A DNA stretch of 64,000 nt, from NCBI RefSeq assembly GCF_019048865.1, contig NZ_CP077604.1, forward strand, positions 1,922,001 through 1,986,000, read 5' to 3'. The notes under the pieces are model-generated. The model saw only the letters and a program-made list of their open reading frames with translations. It did not search any database and was not told the origin of the DNA. Made by a program: the position numbers and the translations under genes. Positions 1-8,735 of the stretch are shown in pieces; positions within the stretch are counted from its first letter, which is position 1, and every line of letters begins with the position of its first letter. This DNA is from Aquihabitans sp. G128 (GTDB lineage: Bacteria; Actinomycetota; Acidimicrobiia; Acidimicrobiales; Iamiaceae).

Positions 1-1879
1 GGGCCCGCACCTGGGTGACCGTCTGGGCGATGGCGCCGTCCGGGTTCGAGGCCAGGCTGATGCCGGCCAGGCCCGGGAGGATGGTCATGAGGTCGTTGAT
101 CGCCGGGAACGCCACGCCGATGAGCGGGAACACCGCCAGCAGCAGGCCGCCGAGCAGGGCGCCGCCCACCGAGGCGATGCCGCCGACCACGGCGAGGAGC
201 ACGAGCGGGAGGCCGGGCAGCGCGCCCTGGAGCAGCGAGAACTGCTCGAGGCCGGCCTTGCCCCGCCACCCGCCGAGCAGGGCGCCGCCGAGCCCGGCGA
301 TGGCCGCCGAGAGGGCGAACACCTGGAGCTTGAGGGTGGTGAGGTCGAGGCCGAGCGTGGCGCACGCCGCCGGGCTGTCCTTCATGGCTTGGAGCCGGCG
401 GCCCATGGTCCCGCGCCGGAGCGCGGTGATCATGAGGGCCAACAGCACGAAGACCACCGCCATGAGGACGAGGTTGGCGCGGTCGCTGGACGCCCGCAGG
501 CTGCCGATGCCCAGGCGCTTGAACGAGGCGTTCGAGTCGCTGAACTGGCCGACGTTGGTGAAGATCGCCTTCTCGCAGAAGAGGGCGAAGGCGAACGTGG
601 CGAGGCCGAGGTAGAGGCCCTTCAGCCGCAGCGCTGGCAGCGCGACCAGGGCACCGACCGCCCCGCAGATGACGACCACGGCGATGAGGGCGAGCGGGTT
701 GCCATCGCTCCCCCACTCGTACATGACCACCGCGCCGAGGCCGGCGAAGGCCAGCGGCGCCAGCGAGATCTGCCCGGCGTAGCCGGTGAGCGGCACGAGC
801 GAGAGGGCGATGATGCCGAGCGCGAGGCCGTAGCCCACCGCGTCGAGGGTGCCGCCGGCCTGCAGGTTGGCGTTGGCGCCCGCCACCGCCCGGGTGATCT
901 CCGGCAGGTACGCGGCCACGGCGATCAGCACGACCGAGGCGATGCCGACGGTGCGCCAGCTGGGCGTGGGCACGCGGCTGCGGTCCTTGCGGGTGCCGAA
1001 CACCGCCGCCTTGTCCTGCGGGACCACGATCAGGACGATGAACAGCATGATCGCCGGCACCGTGTCGACGGTGATCCAGTTCGGCAGCGAGTCGCTGTAC
1101 TGGTTGGCGGCCTCCCGGGCGATGCCCAGGATGAGCGCGCCGAGGGCGGTGAGGGGGAGGCTGCGCAGGCGGCCGACCATGGCAGCCGCGTAGGCGTTGA
1201 TGACCAGCAGGGTGAGCTGGGTCTGGTCGAGCGTGAGGATCGGGGCGATGAGGATGCCGGCCAGCCCGGCGAGCGAGCAGCCGAGGGCCCACGCCAGCGC
1301 CGAGACCCGGTCGGGCGAGGCCCCGTTGAGCGCCGCCAGGTCGCGGCTGTCGACCACGGCGCGCATGGCCACGCCGATGCGGGTCCGGTAGAGCAGGATG
1401 CGCAGCCCGATGGCCACCGCGATGGCCGCGGCGAACACCACCAGCTGGTGGTACTCCACCACCACGCCGGCCACGTCGACGCTCTTGCCCAGGAAGAAGC
1501 GGGGCAGCGAGCGGGACTTGTCGGGCGACCAGATGATGGTGGCCAGCTGGATGAGCGCCACCAGCAGGCCGATGGGCACGACGATCCGGGTGATGGGCGT
1601 GGCGTCGTGCAGCCGGCGCATCAGCACGCGGTCGATGGCCCAGCCCATGCCCGGCGCGAACACTAGGAGCGTGAGCGCGAGGGCCACCGGGACCGGCAGG
1701 TCCCAGGCGTCCGGCGAGCTCAGCTGCCAGTAGACGAACGCCGAGAACATGGCGACCGCGCCGTGGGCGAAGTTGAAGATCCCGGAGGTCGTGTAGGTCA
1801 CGACCAGGCCGCTGGCCGCGACCGCGTACAGCGAAGCGCTGACGAGGCCGAGGACCAGCAGGGTCAGGAGGTCGTTCAC
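1..1879 (-). CDS. Fused LivH-LivM branched-chain-type ABC permease (partial)
   Basis: Membrane permease of a branched-chain amino acid (HAAT) type ABC importer. Reading the complement from a GTG at 1879 gives 626 codons without a stop before the window edge, so the C-terminus is missing. The first roughly 290 residues are a LivH-type permease (hydrophobic start NDLLTLLVLGLVSASLYA, later the loop MRAVVDSRDLAALNG). A linker with charged residues (FGTRKDRS) follows, and from about residue 330 a LivM-type permease with LSLVPLTGYAGQISL and the cytoplasmic loop MKDSPAACATLGLD. LivH and LivM are usually separate proteins. The gene starts 8 nt after the receptor gene, so the two are co-transcribed. 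ATPase genes presumably lie beyond the left edge. The substrate is not shown; the operator before the receptor links it to the catabolic regulon. Confidence 0.85.
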   Translation of the reverse strand, partial: MNDLLTLLVLGLVSASLYAVAASGLVVTYTTSGIFNFAHGAVAMFSAFVYWQLSSPDAWDLPVPVALALTLLVFAPGMGWAIDRVLMRRLHDATPITRIVVPIGLLVALIQLATIIWSPDKSRSLPRFFLGKSVDVAGVVVEYHQLVVFAAAIAVAIGLRILLYRTRIGVAMRAVVDSRDLAALNGASPDRVSALAWALGCSLAGLAGILIAPILTLDQTQLTLLVINAYAAAMVGRLRSLPLTALGALILGIAREAANQYSDSLPNWITVDTVPAIMLFIVLIVVPQDKAAVFGTRKDRSRVPTPSWRTVGIASVVLIAVAAYLPEITRAVAGANANLQAGGTLDAVGYGLALGIIALSLVPLTGYAGQISLAPLAFAGLGAVVMYEWGSDGNPLALIAVVVICGAVGALVALPALRLKGLYLGLATFAFALFCEKAIFTNVGQFSDSNASFKRLGIGSLRASSDRANLVLMAVVFVLLALMITALRRGTMGRRLQAMKDSPAACATLGLDLTTLKLQVFALSAAIAGLGGALLGGWRGKAGLEQFSLLQGALPGLPLVLLAVVGGIASVGGALLGGLLLAVFPLIGVAFPAINDLMTILPGLAGISLASNPDGAIAQTVTQVRA

Positions 1880-1886
1880 CGCTGGA

Positions 1887-3305
1887 TCACCCGCCGACCT
1901 TGGCGCCGCCGCCGTAGTCGTCGTCCAGGTCGAACGCGTAGTCCTTGTCGCAGGTGAACTCGGTGGCCTTCTTCGGCTCGAGGCGGGTGAACTTGCCGCC
2001 CTTCACCACGTCGTACATGAAGCAGGTGGACACCGCGTTGTCGCCGGGGTCCGAGGTGAAGTGGAGGCCGCCGCCGTCCCACTTCTTGATCTTCTTGAGC
2101 TCGGCGAGCACGGAGTCGCGGGTGAGGTCGGGGCCTGCGGCCTTGGCGGCGGTGGCGAAGAGCAGGCCGGCGGAGTACGACTGCACGCCCAGCGAGGAGG
2201 GCTCGGGCTTGTCGCCCGACACCTTGTCGTACGCCGCGAGGTAGGCCTGCAGGGCGGGGCTCTGCTTCTCCTCCTCGAACGGCACGGTGTTGAGCTGCAC
2301 CAGGGCGCCCTCGGCACCGGGCTCCTTGAGCAGGTCCGGGTCGTAGTACTGCTGGCCGAGGTCGATGACCTCCGGCGAGAAGCCCTGGGTCTTCATGTCG
2401 CGCAGGACCTTCACGACCTCGGAGGTGGCCGACACCATGGTCACGTACTCGATGCCCTTGTCCTTCATCTCCTTGACCTCGGAGGTGTAGGACTCCTGGA
2501 TGACGCCGGTGCGCTTGTCGAACGTGAAGTCGAAGCCCTGGGCTTCGTAGGACTTCTTGATGCGGTCGGCCTGCACGTCGATGGCGTCGATGCCGCCGTG
2601 GAGGATGGCGGCCTTCTTGATGGCCTTCGGGTGCTCCTTCTTGATGTAGAGCGCCGGCCCGATGTTGATGCCGGTGGTGGGGTTGGGCAGCGGGGCCACC
2701 AGCCGATCGCTGAGGCTCTTCGCCGCGGTCACGGTGTAGGCCGGGACCTCGATCAGCTTGCAGTCGACCATGGCCTGGGCGCCGGAGTTGTCGGTGACCG
2801 ACCCGGACCCGACGATGGCGAACACGCCGTCGTTGCAGGCCTCCTTGGTGGCCTCGAGGTGGTTGAACAGCTTCGAGTCGATCGTGGTCAGCTCGAGCTT
2901 GCGGCCGTTGATGCCGCCGAACTCGTTGCAGAAGCCCACGAAGGCCTTCATCGACTCCTCGATGCTGATCGTGGGGACCTTGACCTGGCCGGCCCGATCC
3001 GAGATCACGGCGATCTTGATCTTGTCGGCGGTCACGCCCGGGACGTCGCCGGCCGGAGCCTTGGTGGACGCCTTGCCGTCGGCGGCCATGCCGCACGGCA
3101 CGTCGAGCGTGCCGACCTTGGGCCCTTCGTCCTTGGTCGACCCCTTGGTGATGCCGGGGCCGTCGGTGGCGCTGCCGCTGGAGGTGGCGGCGCTCCCGCT
3201 GCCGGTGCCCCCTCCGGTGGCCAGCTCGCCGTCGCTGAGACGGCTGCCGCAGGCCGACGCCAGCAGCGCCAAGATGCAGCACAACGCGATCACTCGGGTC
3301 TTCAC
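1887..3305 (-). CDS. ABC transporter substrate-binding lipoprotein, Peripla_BP_6 (LivK type)
   Basis: Extracellular receptor that delivers its ligand to the permease encoded just downstream. The GTG at 3305 is chosen because AAGGGG lies 9 nt upstream and the following residues form a lipoprotein signal (ILALLASAC, lipidated Cys about residue 19). After a Gly/Ser/Thr-rich tether the LivK-type domain runs from about residue 95 (KIKIAVISDRAGQ) to the end, 472 residues in all. Motifs such as GGINGRKLEL and FAIVGSGSVTD fit the type I periplasmic-binding fold. Actinobacterial paralogues import amino acids, amides or aromatic and steroid-derived acids, so the ligand cannot be assigned. A palindromic operator lies 53 nt before the start. 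Confidence 0.88.
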   Translation of the reverse strand: MKTRVIALCCILALLASACGSRLSDGELATGGGTGSGSAATSSGSATDGPGITKGSTKDEGPKVGTLDVPCGMAADGKASTKAPAGDVPGVTADKIKIAVISDRAGQVKVPTISIEESMKAFVGFCNEFGGINGRKLELTTIDSKLFNHLEATKEACNDGVFAIVGSGSVTDNSGAQAMVDCKLIEVPAYTVTAAKSLSDRLVAPLPNPTTGINIGPALYIKKEHPKAIKKAAILHGGIDAIDVQADRIKKSYEAQGFDFTFDKRTGVIQESYTSEVKEMKDKGIEYVTMVSATSEVVKVLRDMKTQGFSPEVIDLGQQYYDPDLLKEPGAEGALVQLNTVPFEEEKQSPALQAYLAAYDKVSGDKPEPSSLGVQSYSAGLLFATAAKAAGPDLTRDSVLAELKKIKKWDGGGLHFTSDPGDNAVSTCFMYDVVKGGKFTRLEPKKATEFTCDKDYAFDLDDDYGGGAKVGG

Positions 3306-3357
3306 AAGCACGTTCCCCTTTGCTCGGGCGCCGAACATAGCGCGCCGGGCGGCATGT

Positions 3358-3376
3358 ATCTGACAGGGCGTCAGAT
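3358..3376. promoter_or_regulatory. Class A palindromic operator upstream of the ABC receptor
   Basis: ATCTGACAGGGCGTCAGAT: 7-bp perfect arms around a 5-nt centre. It is one of nine or more copies of CTGAC-N5-GTCAG in the window and has the size and symmetry of a TetR-family site. It lies 53 nt before the receptor start. Confidence 0.7.
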
Positions 3377-3453
3377 TGGATGTGGCGGTCTTCGAGTCCT
3401 GCTCTGCAGGCGCGATCCGGCCGGTTCCCCTGGGCCGGTGCGCCTGTCGCTGG

Positions 3454-4575
3454 TCAGCCAGCGGCGAGCAGGGCCCCCAACCTACGCAGGTGGGTGGTCC
3501 CCCCGCCGAGCACCAGCTCGAGGTGCTTGGCCCACCGGAAGGTGCGGTGGACCGGGTAGTCGGTGTCGAGGCCGATGCCCCCGTGGAGGTGCTGCGCGGC
3601 GTGCACGACGCGGTCGGCGCCGTCGGCCGCCCAGAACTTGGCGATGGCCAGCTCCTCGGCGGCGGGCAGGCCCTCACCCAGGCGCCAGGCAGCCTGGTAG
3701 GCGGTGAGGCGAACGGCCTCGGTGTCGATGTAGGCGTCGGCCACGCGGTGGGCGACGGCCTGGAAGGTGGCGATCGGCGTGTCGAACTGCTTGCGCTCGC
3801 TGGTGTAGGTGGCGGTGGTGCGCAGGGCGTTCTCGCACACACCGGCCTGGACCGCGCAGTAGGCGGCCACGGCGCGGTCGGTGATCCAGGCGGTGACGGC
3901 CTGGCCACCGTCGACGGTGCCCAGCACGTCGTCGGCGCCGACGGCCACGCCGTCGAAGGTGAACGTGCTGAGCGGCTCGAGGTTCGGCCCGTGGTTCACC
4001 TCGACGGTGACCCCGGCAGCGGCCGGGTCGACCAGGAAGACCGTCGACGTGCCGTCGCCGGTGCGGGCGAGCACCAGGATGCGCGCCGCCAGCGCGGCGC
4101 CGGGCACGAGGTGCTTCGTGCCGCTGAGGGTCCAGCCGTCGCCGGCCGCGGTGGCCGTGGTGGCGGGGACCTCGGGCGGCAGGCCGTCGTGGCCCTCCGA
4201 GAGGGCGGCGGTGAGCTGCACCGAACCGTCGACCACGCCCGGCAGCCACGCCGCCTGCTGGTCGGCGGTGCCGAACTCGGCGATCGGCAGGGCGCCGAGC
4301 ACGAGGGTGGAGAGCACGGGCAGCGGGGCGACGGTGCGACCCACCTGCTCCAGCACCAGGGCCAGCTCGAAGAAGCCGTAGCCGCCGCCGCCCTGGGCCT
4401 CGGGCAGGGACAGCCCGAGGAGGTCGGCCTTGGCCAGCTCGGCCCAGGTGTCGGCGGCGAACCACTCGTCGGCCGCCTCGAGGTCTCGGAGGCGCTCGGG
4501 GGTGAGCTGCTCGCTGAGGATGCGCGACGCGAGGTCGCGGATCGAGGTCTGCTCGTCGCTGAGGGCGAAGTCCAT
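3454..4575 (-). CDS. fadE27: Acyl-CoA dehydrogenase, FadE27-like subunit of a heteromeric pair
   Basis: Flavin-dependent alpha,beta-dehydrogenation of an acyl-CoA, probably as the smaller-domain partner of the preceding FadE26-like protein. It has 373 residues, as I recall for mycobacterial FadE27. The N-terminal helical domain begins MDFALSDEQTSIRDLASRIL; the C-terminal helical domain has YTSERKQFDTPIATFQAV and HLHGGIGLDTDYPVHR. The usual catalytic Glu segment (YEGT-like) is replaced by LGGGTTHLRRLG, as in the partner subunits of steroid-side-chain alpha2beta2 dehydrogenases. The ATG at 4575 has AGGAGA 6 nt upstream and follows the FadE26-like stop by 9 nt, so the two are translated from one message. 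Confidence 0.82.
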   Translation of the reverse strand: MDFALSDEQTSIRDLASRILSEQLTPERLRDLEAADEWFAADTWAELAKADLLGLSLPEAQGGGGYGFFELALVLEQVGRTVAPLPVLSTLVLGALPIAEFGTADQQAAWLPGVVDGSVQLTAALSEGHDGLPPEVPATTATAAGDGWTLSGTKHLVPGAALAARILVLARTGDGTSTVFLVDPAAAGVTVEVNHGPNLEPLSTFTFDGVAVGADDVLGTVDGGQAVTAWITDRAVAAYCAVQAGVCENALRTTATYTSERKQFDTPIATFQAVAHRVADAYIDTEAVRLTAYQAAWRLGEGLPAAEELAIAKFWAADGADRVVHAAQHLHGGIGLDTDYPVHRTFRWAKHLELVLGGGTTHLRRLGALLAAG

Positions 4576-4584
4576 GGCTGTCTC

Positions 4585-5766
4585 CTACATCCGCGGCATG
4601 CGGGGCATGCCGAGGCCGAACATGGCGATGAGGTCCCGCTGGATCTCGTTCACCCCGCCGCCGAAGGTGAGGATGAGCGAGCCCTGGGCCCCGCGGTTGA
4701 TGCGCGAGGCGAGGGCGGCGCCGGGCGAGCCGTCGGTCAGGTACGCCGCCTGGCCCAGGATCTCGCCGAGCAGCTGGTACGCCTGGGTGAAGAACTCGGT
4801 GCCGAACACCTTGATGGAGCTGGCGTCGGCCGGGTTGACCTGCTCGCCGGCCGCCTCGAGGGCCGCCACCTTCCAGTTCAGGAGGGTGAGGTACTCGATG
4901 CCGGAGCGGACCTTGGCCAGGTTCAGCTGCACCCACTCCTGGTCGATCACGCGCTGCCCGTCGGGCGTGGTGGTCTCGCGCGCCCAGGCCAGGACGTCCT
5001 CGTAGTTGCGCTCCATCATCCCGGGCGGGGCCAGGCCCACGCGCTCGTAGTTGAGCTGGTTGATGATGAGGCCCCAGCCGCCGTGCAGCTCGCCGAGGAT
5101 GGCGCTCTCGGGCACCCGCACGTCGTCGTAGTACGTGTGGAACGTGCTGGCGTTCACCATCGTGTGGATCTTCGTGTACGAGTACCCGGGGTCGGTGGTG
5201 GGCACGAGGAACATGGTGATGCCCTTGTGCTTGGTGGCCTCAGGGTCGGTGCGCACGGCGAGCCAGACGTAGTCGGCGTAGCTGGCGAGCGAGGTGAACG
5301 TCTTCTGCCCGTTGATCACCCACTCGTCGCCGTCCTTCACGCCCTTGGTCGTGAGCGAGGCGAGGTCGGTGCCGGCGGCGGGCTCGGTGTAGCCGATCGA
5401 GAAGTGGAGCTCGCCGGCCAGGATCTTCGGCAGGAAGAAGTCCTTCTGCTCCTGGGTGCCGAACTGCATGATCGTCATGCCGACGGTGTTGACCGACAGG
5501 AACGGGGTGGGGGCGCCGGCCCGCCACGACTCGTTCATGAAGATGAACTGCTCCACCGGGCCGAAGCCGCGTCCGCCGTACTCCTTGGGCCAGCCGACGC
5601 CGAGCCACTTGTCGCAGCCCATCTGCCGGACGGCTTCGAGGCAGGCGGGGCTGCCCGTCTCCCCGGCGGCCGAGTCGGCGATGACCTCGGGGGTCATCAG
5701 GTCGGCGAAGTAGGCACGCAACTCCTTGCGGAGGGCTTCCTGCTCGGGCGTGAACGCGATCTGCAC
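4585..5766 (-). CDS. fadE26: Acyl-CoA dehydrogenase, FadE26-like subunit
   Basis: Acyl-CoA dehydrogenase that pairs with the FadE27-like protein. In mycobacteria FadE26-FadE27 (ChsE4) oxidises the C8 steroid side chain. The protein has 393 residues, beginning VQIAFTPEQEALRKELRAYF, with the FAD/substrate segment FSIGYTEPAAGTDLASL, WVINGQKTFTSLASYADYVW and the C-terminal ILTFGGGVNEIQRDLIAMFG. These match FadE26 closely from memory; no database search was possible. The GTG at 5766 is preceded by CAGGAG, 6 nt away. Two different palindromes lie just upstream (5775-5789 and 5792-5807), the nearer one overlapping the ribosome-binding region, so expression is probably under double repression. Substrate assignment to sterols is inference. 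Confidence 0.85.
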   Translation of the reverse strand: MQIAFTPEQEALRKELRAYFADLMTPEVIADSAAGETGSPACLEAVRQMGCDKWLGVGWPKEYGGRGFGPVEQFIFMNESWRAGAPTPFLSVNTVGMTIMQFGTQEQKDFFLPKILAGELHFSIGYTEPAAGTDLASLTTKGVKDGDEWVINGQKTFTSLASYADYVWLAVRTDPEATKHKGITMFLVPTTDPGYSYTKIHTMVNASTFHTYYDDVRVPESAILGELHGGWGLIINQLNYERVGLAPPGMMERNYEDVLAWARETTTPDGQRVIDQEWVQLNLAKVRSGIEYLTLLNWKVAALEAAGEQVNPADASSIKVFGTEFFTQAYQLLGEILGQAAYLTDGSPGAALASRINRGAQGSLILTFGGGVNEIQRDLIAMFGLGMPRMPRM

Positions 5767-5774
5767 GGCAACTC

Positions 5775-5789
5775 CTGACGGTCCATCAG
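5775..5789. promoter_or_regulatory. Class A operator at the fadE26 ribosome-binding site
   Basis: CTGACGGTCCATCAG: the CTGAC-N5-GTCAG palindrome with one arm mismatch (ATCAG). It lies 8 nt from the GTG start and overlaps the Shine-Dalgarno region. It is only 2 nt from a KstR-type box. Confidence 0.6.
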
Positions 5790-5791
5790 AA

Positions 5792-5807
5792 CTAGAACAC
5801 GTTCTAG
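5792..5807. promoter_or_regulatory. KstR-type palindrome upstream of fadE26
   Basis: CTAGAACACGTTCTAG: 7-bp arms with a 2-nt centre. It fits the known KstR consensus TnnAACnnGTTnnA exactly. KstR represses cholesterol catabolism genes in mycobacteria and rhodococci. Confidence 0.75.
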
Positions 5808-5821
5808 CACGCGAGGCCGCG

Positions 5822-6709
5822 TCAGCCGTTGGCGACGGTGCGGCACGCGGCTGCGACGGCGGGACCGAAGCTGGCCTTGGCGCACCACGTGTGGCCCTCG
5901 TCGAACTGCTCCACCGACGCCTGCGGGATGGCCAGCAGGAGCCGGAGCTGCTCCTGCGGCGGCACGGCGTGGTCGCCGGTGGTGACCATGATCGCGGTGG
6001 GCACGTCGACCTGGTGCAGCCACCTCCGGCTGTCGAAGTTCGAGGTGGCGGCCAGGGCCTCGGTGACCATGCGGGCGTCGTGGCGGCGCATCTCCGCCGA
6101 GGCCCAGCGACGCAGCGAGTCGGGCCGGGCCCGCACCGCCTTCGGGATCCGCTTCTGGAGCGGCTTGAGCGGCACGCGGGTGACGAACTGCCCCGCCCGG
6201 GTGCTGCCGGCGATGGCCGACACGGCGGTGACGAAGGCCAGCCGCTCGCGGACACCGGGCACGAAGCGGTTGCTGGTGGCGCAGAACACGAGGCCGGCCA
6301 CCTTCTCGGGGTGGCGGTGCCAGATCAGCTGGGCGATGGGCCCGCCCATCGAGTAGCCGACGAGGATCGCCTGGTCGATGCCCAGCACGTCGAGCAGCGC
6401 CGCGGCGTCGTCCGCGCAGTCGGCCAGGCGGAACCGCTTCCAGGACCGGAGGCCGCGGCCGTGGCCCCGGTGGTCGATGGCCAGGACGCGGAAGTCCTTG
6501 CTGAGGGGTGCGAAGGCCTGGAACCAGTTGAGCCCGCCGCTGGCGATGAGCCCGTGGAGCAGCAGCACGACCGGCGCTCCCGGCGGACCGGCCACCTCCC
6601 GCACGAAGGTGGTGCCCCGCCCGGGCAGCTCCACCCGGCGGCCGAGCGGGATGGGCGGCCCGCCGACGGCCTCGGGCTCGGTCTCCTCGGTCGCTACGCT
6701 CACGCCCAC
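5822..6709 (-). CDS. Alpha/beta hydrolase
   Basis: Cytoplasmic serine hydrolase of the alpha/beta fold, about 295 residues. The oxyanion-loop motif is LLLHGLIASGGLNWF, the nucleophile elbow GYSMGG, the acid probably the Asp of TTGDHAVPP, and the base the His of EGHTW. These place it among C-C bond hydrolases, esterases and epoxide-hydrolase-like enzymes without deciding the substrate. Several in-frame GTG codons (6712, 6709, 6703) could start it; 6709 is taken. There is no clear Shine-Dalgarno, and the operator at 6714-6732 directly abuts, suggesting a leaderless or very short leader. It is divergent from the P450 gene and shares that operator, so it probably acts in the same pathway. Confidence 0.8.
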   Translation of the reverse strand: MGVSVATEETEPEAVGGPPIPLGRRVELPGRGTTFVREVAGPPGAPVVLLLHGLIASGGLNWFQAFAPLSKDFRVLAIDHRGHGRGLRSWKRFRLADCADDAAALLDVLGIDQAILVGYSMGGPIAQLIWHRHPEKVAGLVFCATSNRFVPGVRERLAFVTAVSAIAGSTRAGQFVTRVPLKPLQKRIPKAVRARPDSLRRWASAEMRRHDARMVTEALAATSNFDSRRWLHQVDVPTAIMVTTGDHAVPPQEQLRLLLAIPQASVEQFDEGHTWCAKASFGPAVAAACRTVANG

Positions 6710-6713
6710 CACA

Positions 6714-6732
6714 ATATGACGACCCGTCAGAT
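6714..6732. promoter_or_regulatory. Class A operator between divergent hydrolase and P450 genes
   Basis: ATATGACGACCCGTCAGAT, core TGACGACCCGTCA. It lies 4 nt from the hydrolase start on one side and 14 nt from the P450 start on the other, so one bound repressor could cover both start regions. Confidence 0.7.
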
Positions 6733-6746
6733 TACGGAGGATCCCC

Positions 6747-7941
6747 GTGGCCGAGCACCCCACCCGTGACGACATCGACTTCGTCAGCGGCGAGTTCTGG
6801 GGCCGCAACCCCCACGACGAGCTCACCTGGCTGCGGGCCAACGCCCCCGTCTACTGGGACGGCAAGGTCTGGGGGGTCACCCGCTACGCCGACCTGCGCG
6901 CCGTGTCCAAGGACCCCGGCACGTTCTCCAACGCCGGCGGGATCCGGCCCGGCAACGGGCCCATCCCGATGATGATCGACATGGACGATCCCGAGCACCT
7001 GCGCCGTCGCAAGCTGGTGAACAAGGGCTACACGCCCCGCCGGGTCCGCGACCGCGAGGACGAGGTGCGCGCCGTCTGCGACCAGCTCATCGACGCGGTC
7101 GCCGAGAAGGGCGAGTGCGACTTCGTGTGGGACCTCGCCGCCCCCCCTGCCGCTGATCATGATCGGCGACGACCTCGGGGTGGCCCCCGAGGACCGCCAG
7201 AAGCTCCTCGAGTGGAGCGACGCCATGGTCACCGCCCTCACCGGCACCGAGGAGTCCATGGGCCCCGCCGCCGAAGCCTTCCTCGGCTACACCGAGTACG
7301 CCACCGGGGTCATCGCCGACCGCACGGCCAACCCGCAGGACGACCTCATGAGCGTGCTGTGCCACGCCGAGGTCGACGGCGACAAGCTCGGCCACGACGA
7401 CCTCGTGCACGAGTCGCTGCTGATCCTCATCGGCGGCGACGAGACCACCCGCCACGTCATCTCCGGCGGCATGTACCAGCTGCTGTCGAACCCCGAGCAG
7501 TGGGACATCCTCCGCGCCGACCCGTCGAAGCTGACGACGGGCATCGAGGAGATGCTGCGCTGGGTGTCGCCCATCAAGAACATGTGCCGCACCGCCACCC
7601 GCGACGTCGAGCTGAACGGCCAGCAGATCAAGGAGGGCGACGAGCTGCTGCTCCTGTACCCCTCGGCGAACCGCGACGAGGAGGTGTTCGAGGACCCCTT
7701 CCGCTTCGACGTCGAGCGCACGCCCAACGACCACGTCGCCTTCGGCTTCGGCACCCACTTCTGCCTGGGCAACTCCCTCGCCCGCCTCGAGCTCAAGGTC
7801 ATGTTCGAGCAGCTCCTGAAGCGCCTGCCGGACCTCCAGCTGGCCGCGGTCGACGAGCCGCACTTCCGGCCGGCCAACTTCGTCTCGGGCTACGAGTCGA
7901 TGCCGGTGACCTTCACCCCCACGGCCCCGATCGGCGCCTGA
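6747..7941 (+). CDS. cyp142: Cytochrome P450, CYP142-like (frameshifted in this sequence)
   Basis: Haem monooxygenase; CYP142 in mycobacteria oxidises the terminal carbon of cholesterol or cholestenone to start side-chain degradation. The GTG at 6747 has GGAGG 6 nt upstream. The N-terminal part (FSNAGGIRPGNG, MMIDMDDPEHLRRRKLVN) and C-terminal part (LILIGGDETTRH, EEMLRW as the ExxR motif, FGFGTHFCLGN as the haem loop with Cys about residue 339) closely follow CYP142 as I remember it. The frame breaks at a run of seven C (7141-7147). With six C the protein reads WDLAAPLPLIMIGDDLG without interruption and totals about 397 residues, the family length. The break is therefore probably a sequencing error. 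The operator at 6714-6732 controls it, and the crotonase gene follows 2 nt after the stop. Confidence 0.85.
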
Positions 7942-7943
7942 GC

Positions 7944-8726
7944 GTGGCCGCCGCCTCTGGGGCCGACGCCGTCCTGGTCGAGGACCGGGGCCCGGTCCGC
8001 GTGATCACCATCGCCCGGCCCGAGGCCCGCAACGCGGTCGACGGGCCGACGGCGGCCGCGCTCGAGGCCGCCTTCGCGGCGTTCGACGTCGACGACGCCG
8101 TCGCGGTGGCCGTGCTCACCGGTGCCGGCGGCACGTTCTGCGCCGGCGCCGACCTCAAGGGCATCAGCGAGGGGCGCGGCAACCGGGTGGCCGAGGACGG
8201 CCCGGGGCCCATGGGCCCCACGCGGATGCTGCTCTCGAAGCCGGTCATCGCCGCGGTCGAGGGCCACGCGGTGGCGGGCGGGATCGAGCTGGCGGCGTGG
8301 TGCGACCTCCGGGTGGCCGCCACCGACGCCACCTTCGGCGTCTACTGCCGGCGCTGGGGCGTGCCCCTCGTCGACGGCGGCACCATCCGCCTGCCCCGCC
8401 TGATCGGCCACAGCCACGCCCTCGACCTGATCCTCACCGGCCGGGGCGTCAGCGGCGAGGAGGCCAAGGCGATGGGCCTGGCCAACCGCCTCGTCCCGCC
8501 CGGCACCGCGCTCGACGCCGCGGTGGAGCTGGCGAGCCAGCTGGCCGCCTTCCCCCAGCTCTGCCTGCGCAACGACCGCCTCTCGTCCTACGAGCAGTGG
8601 TCCCAGGACGTCCCCGACGCCCTGGTCACCGAGTACCGCTACGGCATCGAGACCCTGCGCAGCGGCGAGGCCCTCGAGGGTGCCGCCCGCTTCGCCCGCG
8701 GCGAGGGCCGCCACGGCACGTTCTGA
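7944..8726 (+). CDS. Crotonase-family protein (enoyl-CoA hydratase-like)
   Basis: CoA-thioester-binding crotonase-fold protein of 260 residues, translationally coupled to the P450 gene (GTG 2 nt after the P450 stop). The fold signature is clear: TFCAGADLKGISEG for the oxyanion hole, VAGGIELAAWCDLRVA, and LILTGRGVSGEEAKAMGLAN. The two usual hydratase glutamates are not at their places: FGVYCRRWGVP has Cys135 where rat Glu144 aligns, and HALDLILTG has Asp161 where Glu164 aligns. It belongs to a widespread subfamily with this CRRWGVP motif. Hydration is therefore unproven; isomerase, hydrolase or lyase chemistry is possible. Its context points to CoA-thioester turnover in the same pathway. Confidence 0.85.
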   Translation: MAAASGADAVLVEDRGPVRVITIARPEARNAVDGPTAAALEAAFAAFDVDDAVAVAVLTGAGGTFCAGADLKGISEGRGNRVAEDGPGPMGPTRMLLSKPVIAAVEGHAVAGGIELAAWCDLRVAATDATFGVYCRRWGVPLVDGGTIRLPRLIGHSHALDLILTGRGVSGEEAKAMGLANRLVPPGTALDAAVELASQLAAFPQLCLRNDRLSSYEQWSQDVPDALVTEYRYGIETLRSGEALEGAARFARGEGRHGTF

Positions 8727-8735
8727 CCGGCGTTC

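Noticed and set aside
3376..5778. Open frame of 800 codons on the plus strand
   Set aside because: Antisense shadow of the two FadE genes; Gly/His/Asp-rich without any motif.
7135..7165. Programmed +1 frameshift or split P450 as a real feature
   Set aside because: The break coincides with a C7 run and the same defect occurs at three other C7/G7 runs in unrelated genes, so sequencing error is the simpler explanation.
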